DNA of 64,000 nt, taken from Opisthocomus hoazin (Eukaryota > Chordata > Aves > Opisthocomiformes > Opisthocomidae). The stretch spans positions 6,240,417 through 6,304,416 of the forward strand of contig NC_134415.1 of assembly GCF_030867145.1 (NCBI RefSeq). The letters run 5' to 3'. Position numbers and translations under genes: made by a program. Below the pieces are notes generated by a model. That model saw nothing but the letters and a program-made list of their open reading frames with translations. It made no database searches and was not told the DNA's origin. Positions 60,818-64,000 of this stretch are shown in pieces. How positions within the stretch are numbered: the first letter of the stretch is position 1; each line of letters starts with the position of its first letter.

Positions 60818-62611
60818 ACTGTTTATGAGGAGCTGTAATTGGGAGGGAAACAGCGATCAGAGTTAAGAATGTTGCTTTTAGTTTTGTTTTGAAGTCTAGT
60901 GTTCTTTAATTGCTGCTTTGCTATTTTCGCAGTGGAAAAAGCTTGCGTGCCTTTTTGAAAATAAATGTAGCTAGGAGAAGTGCTAGATCTTTTGTGTGGG
61001 TGTATTTCCTAGAGCTGCAAGTCTTGACCTTCCTTTCACCTGGTTTTCAGTCCTGATTTTGTATTTTAAAGAATTTCTGGACAACTAGTTAAAAAGCCTT
61101 TTATGAACAAAAACATTGCCATTAAACTGCTTTTTTGCTTCAGAAAAGAATAAAGAAACGCCTATGTCCCATATCTCAATAGCAGCATGTCCAATTAACC
61201 TCAAACTTCCTAAAAATATTCTCCTTTGTCTTGAAACCAAACATGAAACATCCTCCTGTTCCCCACCCTACCTCTCGCAGAAAGAGTAAAACGGATCAAA
61301 ACTGGGCTTGTAATGGAAACCATCGTAGCAGCCTGAACTGGGGATTCATGACTGTCTGCATAATAAAGCCGCCTAATACATATTTTATTCAGTATAATAA
61401 CCGTTAGCCTATAAATAGAAGAGTGCTAGGAGTATAACGCTTGGGAATATTGTTTGCCACTTGTAATTGTTAAATGCTTTTTTTGGGGTTACTCCAAGCA
61501 GTTGTTCTTTTGACTCGAAGATAAAACAATTCTGGCAGAGCACTAAAGGAGTTTCGTGCTTTCCCTCATTAAGAATAGTGCTAATGGCACGCAGGACGTT
61601 TCCCCAAAGGACACTCGCATGAGCTCAAACACTGAGTATAGCACTAATTGAACAACAACAAAAACTGATGACTGTTTTCTACACGTTTCTTAACAGTACA
61701 GACCGTCCCAGGGGATGATTAAACAAGCAAACAAAGAGATACTGAAATAATGAAGTCTTTTTTTAATGTAGAGCTCTACATTTGTTATGTTAGAATGTTC
61801 TGCTTTGTTGATATTTTTAAAGCTTTACTATTTGTAATATAGAATTCCTGCTCCTTTGCCCCACTTTGCAGTGTGTACCTTATATATCCTGTGAGGAAAC
61901 GTGTACTGTTTCTTTAAAATTGCTGTGAGACACCGTGCAAGAAAAGGACTGAAAAAGGTTGTAGGAATTTATAAAGGGGAGGAAGACATTTTTTAAGATT
62001 TTATATATGTATATATGTGTGTTTGGATGTTTCTATGTATACTAACTCTAGAGTACTAAGGAAAATACCAGTAGTGTACAGGGAAGACCTGTACGAGCCT
62101 TAAAGACAAGAGAAGAGGGTGCTCTGCACAGTGTTAGGATTTATGGAATTTTTCTAAATGTGTTCAAAATCTGCTCTGCATAAATGCAAAACTTGTGTAA
62201 TGCAGAGGGAAGCGAAGAGTTGCTTGGTAGCATGGCGTTGTGGGGGACTGAGTGGAGTACCTGTTTAACATCATTTTGTTAAATGAAATCTCTAGCTGTT
62301 GAAAGAGTTACTCAGGTTTTGTGTCCCTTAACAGTAAGGGCGTGTGAGAGAATTGTGAGGCTTTTGAGGAGTTTAACTATTTGCCATAGGGCAGCTTGAC
62401 TGAAGAACCTCTCGGACTGATAGTTTTAACTACACATTGATGTTTTTACAGTGAAGTCGTTAAATTCTGCGAGGAGCAAGTATAGGTGTGGTGTTATCTT
62501 CACAGCTGGCAGCCTGTGCCTAAGACAAAATACGGAAGAGGAGCCCGTAATTCTTCTGGGGCTTCTTCGGTAGCGCGGCACGGAGCGATGATGGCAGATG
62601 TGAGCAGATTG

Positions 62612-62716
62612 TCGCCTGGACAAGGTCCTCTACAGCCTACTGTAGGTAACCCTGCTTCGGCAGGACTAGATGACCCGCAGAGGTCCCTGCCAACCCCTAC
62701 CATTCTGTGATTCTGT
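62612..62716 (+). mobile_element. Very short CR1 3' fragment (~105 bp)
   Basis: Starts at CGCCTGGACAAGGTCCTCTA, runs through CCTGCTTCGGCAGGACTAGA (a small internal deletion relative to the other copies) and ends CATTCTGTGATTCTGT. Confidence 0.94.
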
Positions 62717-64000
62717 TGCTGGCTGACCTTTCCGTTCGCCGTGCGCCTGTGCTGCGAGCAGCGGTGAGTGGCGTGGCGTGCACGGAGCAGCTCATTAGCT
62801 CTTTATCATGTCTGCACTTGCTCTCGACAGGATTAGATGACGAGGCTGTAAAATGTCAGCACCTTGTCAAAACTATTGCTCTGCAACTGCTTCTGCTGCT
62901 GCTGATGTGGGAAATTCTGTGTAAAAGTTCAGCATTGACGCAGTCTAACACATAATTTATCTTGTGCAGGCGCTATTTTTGTTCGAGAGAATGGTATAAG
63001 GGAGCTTATTTCTGTCTCCTGCCGTACGCCGTTTAGAGTCACGTTAGGCGTGAGTCGTACTGCAGCCAACTGCGCTGCTGGATGGGACAAAATCAGTGAA
63101 GTGGATAAAAAGAAAATACTGTACTTGTGCTAGAATACCATTTTTTTCAACTGCAGTACGTAGGACCACCAGACATGATGCTGTAAGAAATGCTATGGAG
63201 ATGAGTGGGATCCCTCCAAGCAGGCCAGATTTAGATTACTGATTATTTAAATAATACTGGTTTTTTTTCATATTGTATGAAGGATTCAGATTAGAGCACA
63301 AACTAAAGGACCTATCCAAGTAGATTTCTGTGTTACTTGTTTTTTTTGTCTTAACTTTTTTACTCCTAGTATGGAAAGAACATCTCATACTCGAGCTGTG
63401 CTAGCTATCTTTGTATTTGTAAACACCTATGTATTTCTGAAATAATACTAAGGTAAAGAACTATTCTGCACATCAGGAACAGTATAGAAGTAGGACATTT
63501 TTTTCTTCTTAAGAAAGTTGAACAATTGTAATAAAAATAGGTGGCATATTTAGTCATAGGCTGGCGAAACAAAGGAAGAGCTTTTTACTGCGTGAGGAAG
63601 GTATCATTAATTGTAAATGTCTCACCCAGGACAAAAAACGTGAATACACCTAAAACTTGAAAGGAAAGCTGTCCATGAAGGAAGCAATCAGGTTTCTGCA
63701 AGATGGTGGGAAATCATAATAACACAGGAACAGGATGTAACTGAAGAATTCAAGTTCATCTCTTTGCTGTTGTGGGTGAGAGGTAAAATGCCAGAAATGG
63801 AAACAAAGTTTCCTGATTGTACTGGAAAATTAATGGAATTTGCAGGGAATAAGCTAATATTTATCCAATCTAAATTTGTCAATTTCTTTGTTTCTCTGTT
63901 TTGTTACTTTCTGTCTTTCTCTGATGTTCTCACAATTCCAAGTGTGCCAACAAACTTTGTCAAACTGATTTTCCTCAGTCTGCAAGCTGCTTATTTGAAC

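Larger units (their letters stand above)
57054..64000 (+). other. TSNAX: TSNAX intron 4 (partial)
   Basis: Follows exon 4, and the next exon is not in the window. AT-rich. It contains a CR1 at 59362-59872, a 14-base C run at 60804-60817, a TATATG/TGTG patch at about 61998-62025 and a CR1 stub at 62612-62716. Other stretches (57054-59360, 59873-62611, 62717-64000) show no recognisable exon or repeat. Confidence 0.8.

Noticed and set aside
57054-64000. Remaining TSNAX exons, and DISC1 exon 1
   Set aside because: I scanned for the conserved LQEYVEAVSF and later TRAX segments and saw none. Nothing recognisable as DISC1 is present either.

Overview
This window is from a vertebrate nuclear genome, almost certainly a bird. 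Nineteen or more fragments of CR1 (chicken repeat 1) LINEs are scattered through it. Most carry the CR1 3' tail, an 8-bp ATTCTGTG or ATTCTATG repeat with no poly(A). Two avian-type endogenous retroviral LTRs are also present. The two recognisable host genes are EGLN1 and TSNAX, which are also neighbours on human 1q42 in the order EGLN1 - TSNAX - DISC1. There are no bacterial-style operons, no CRISPR array, and I recognised no tRNA or rRNA gene.

Layout. 1-12229: intron 1 of EGLN1 (minus strand), with four or five CR1 fragments; the remaining EGLN1 exons lie beyond the left edge. 12230-13091: EGLN1 coding exon 1, encoding the MYND zinc finger, a low-complexity linker and the start of the prolyl-hydroxylase domain. 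It carries an apparent one-base frameshift in a GGA-rich tract. 13092-13780: EGLN1 5' region and CpG island, with a three-codon uORF, a candidate hypoxia-response element and a 57-nt GAG/CTC tract. 13.8-49.1 kb: intergenic DNA rich in CR1. It holds an avian LTR at 26.4-27.5 kb, an old CR1/L3-like reverse-transcriptase relic at 37.8-38.6 kb, a CR1-in-CR1 nested insertion at 42.8-43.4 kb, and a second LTR with an adjoining polypurine tract at 48.2-48.9 kb. One minus-strand open frame at 36.6-37.1 kb looks like a possible unrecognised exon. 49.2-50.0 kb: TSNAX CpG island and exon 1. TSNAX (plus strand) continues with exon 2 at 51.4 kb, exon 3 at 55.3 kb and exon 4 at 56.9 kb. The rest of the window is its next intron, and the later exons are off the right edge.

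The genes are independent. EGLN1 (PHD2) is the oxygen-sensing prolyl hydroxylase that marks HIF-alpha for VHL-dependent destruction. TSNAX (TRAX) is the translin partner that forms the C3PO endoribonuclease. They point away from each other, with about 36.5 kb of repeat-rich DNA between their promoters. The catalytic residues of both proteins lie in exons outside the window.
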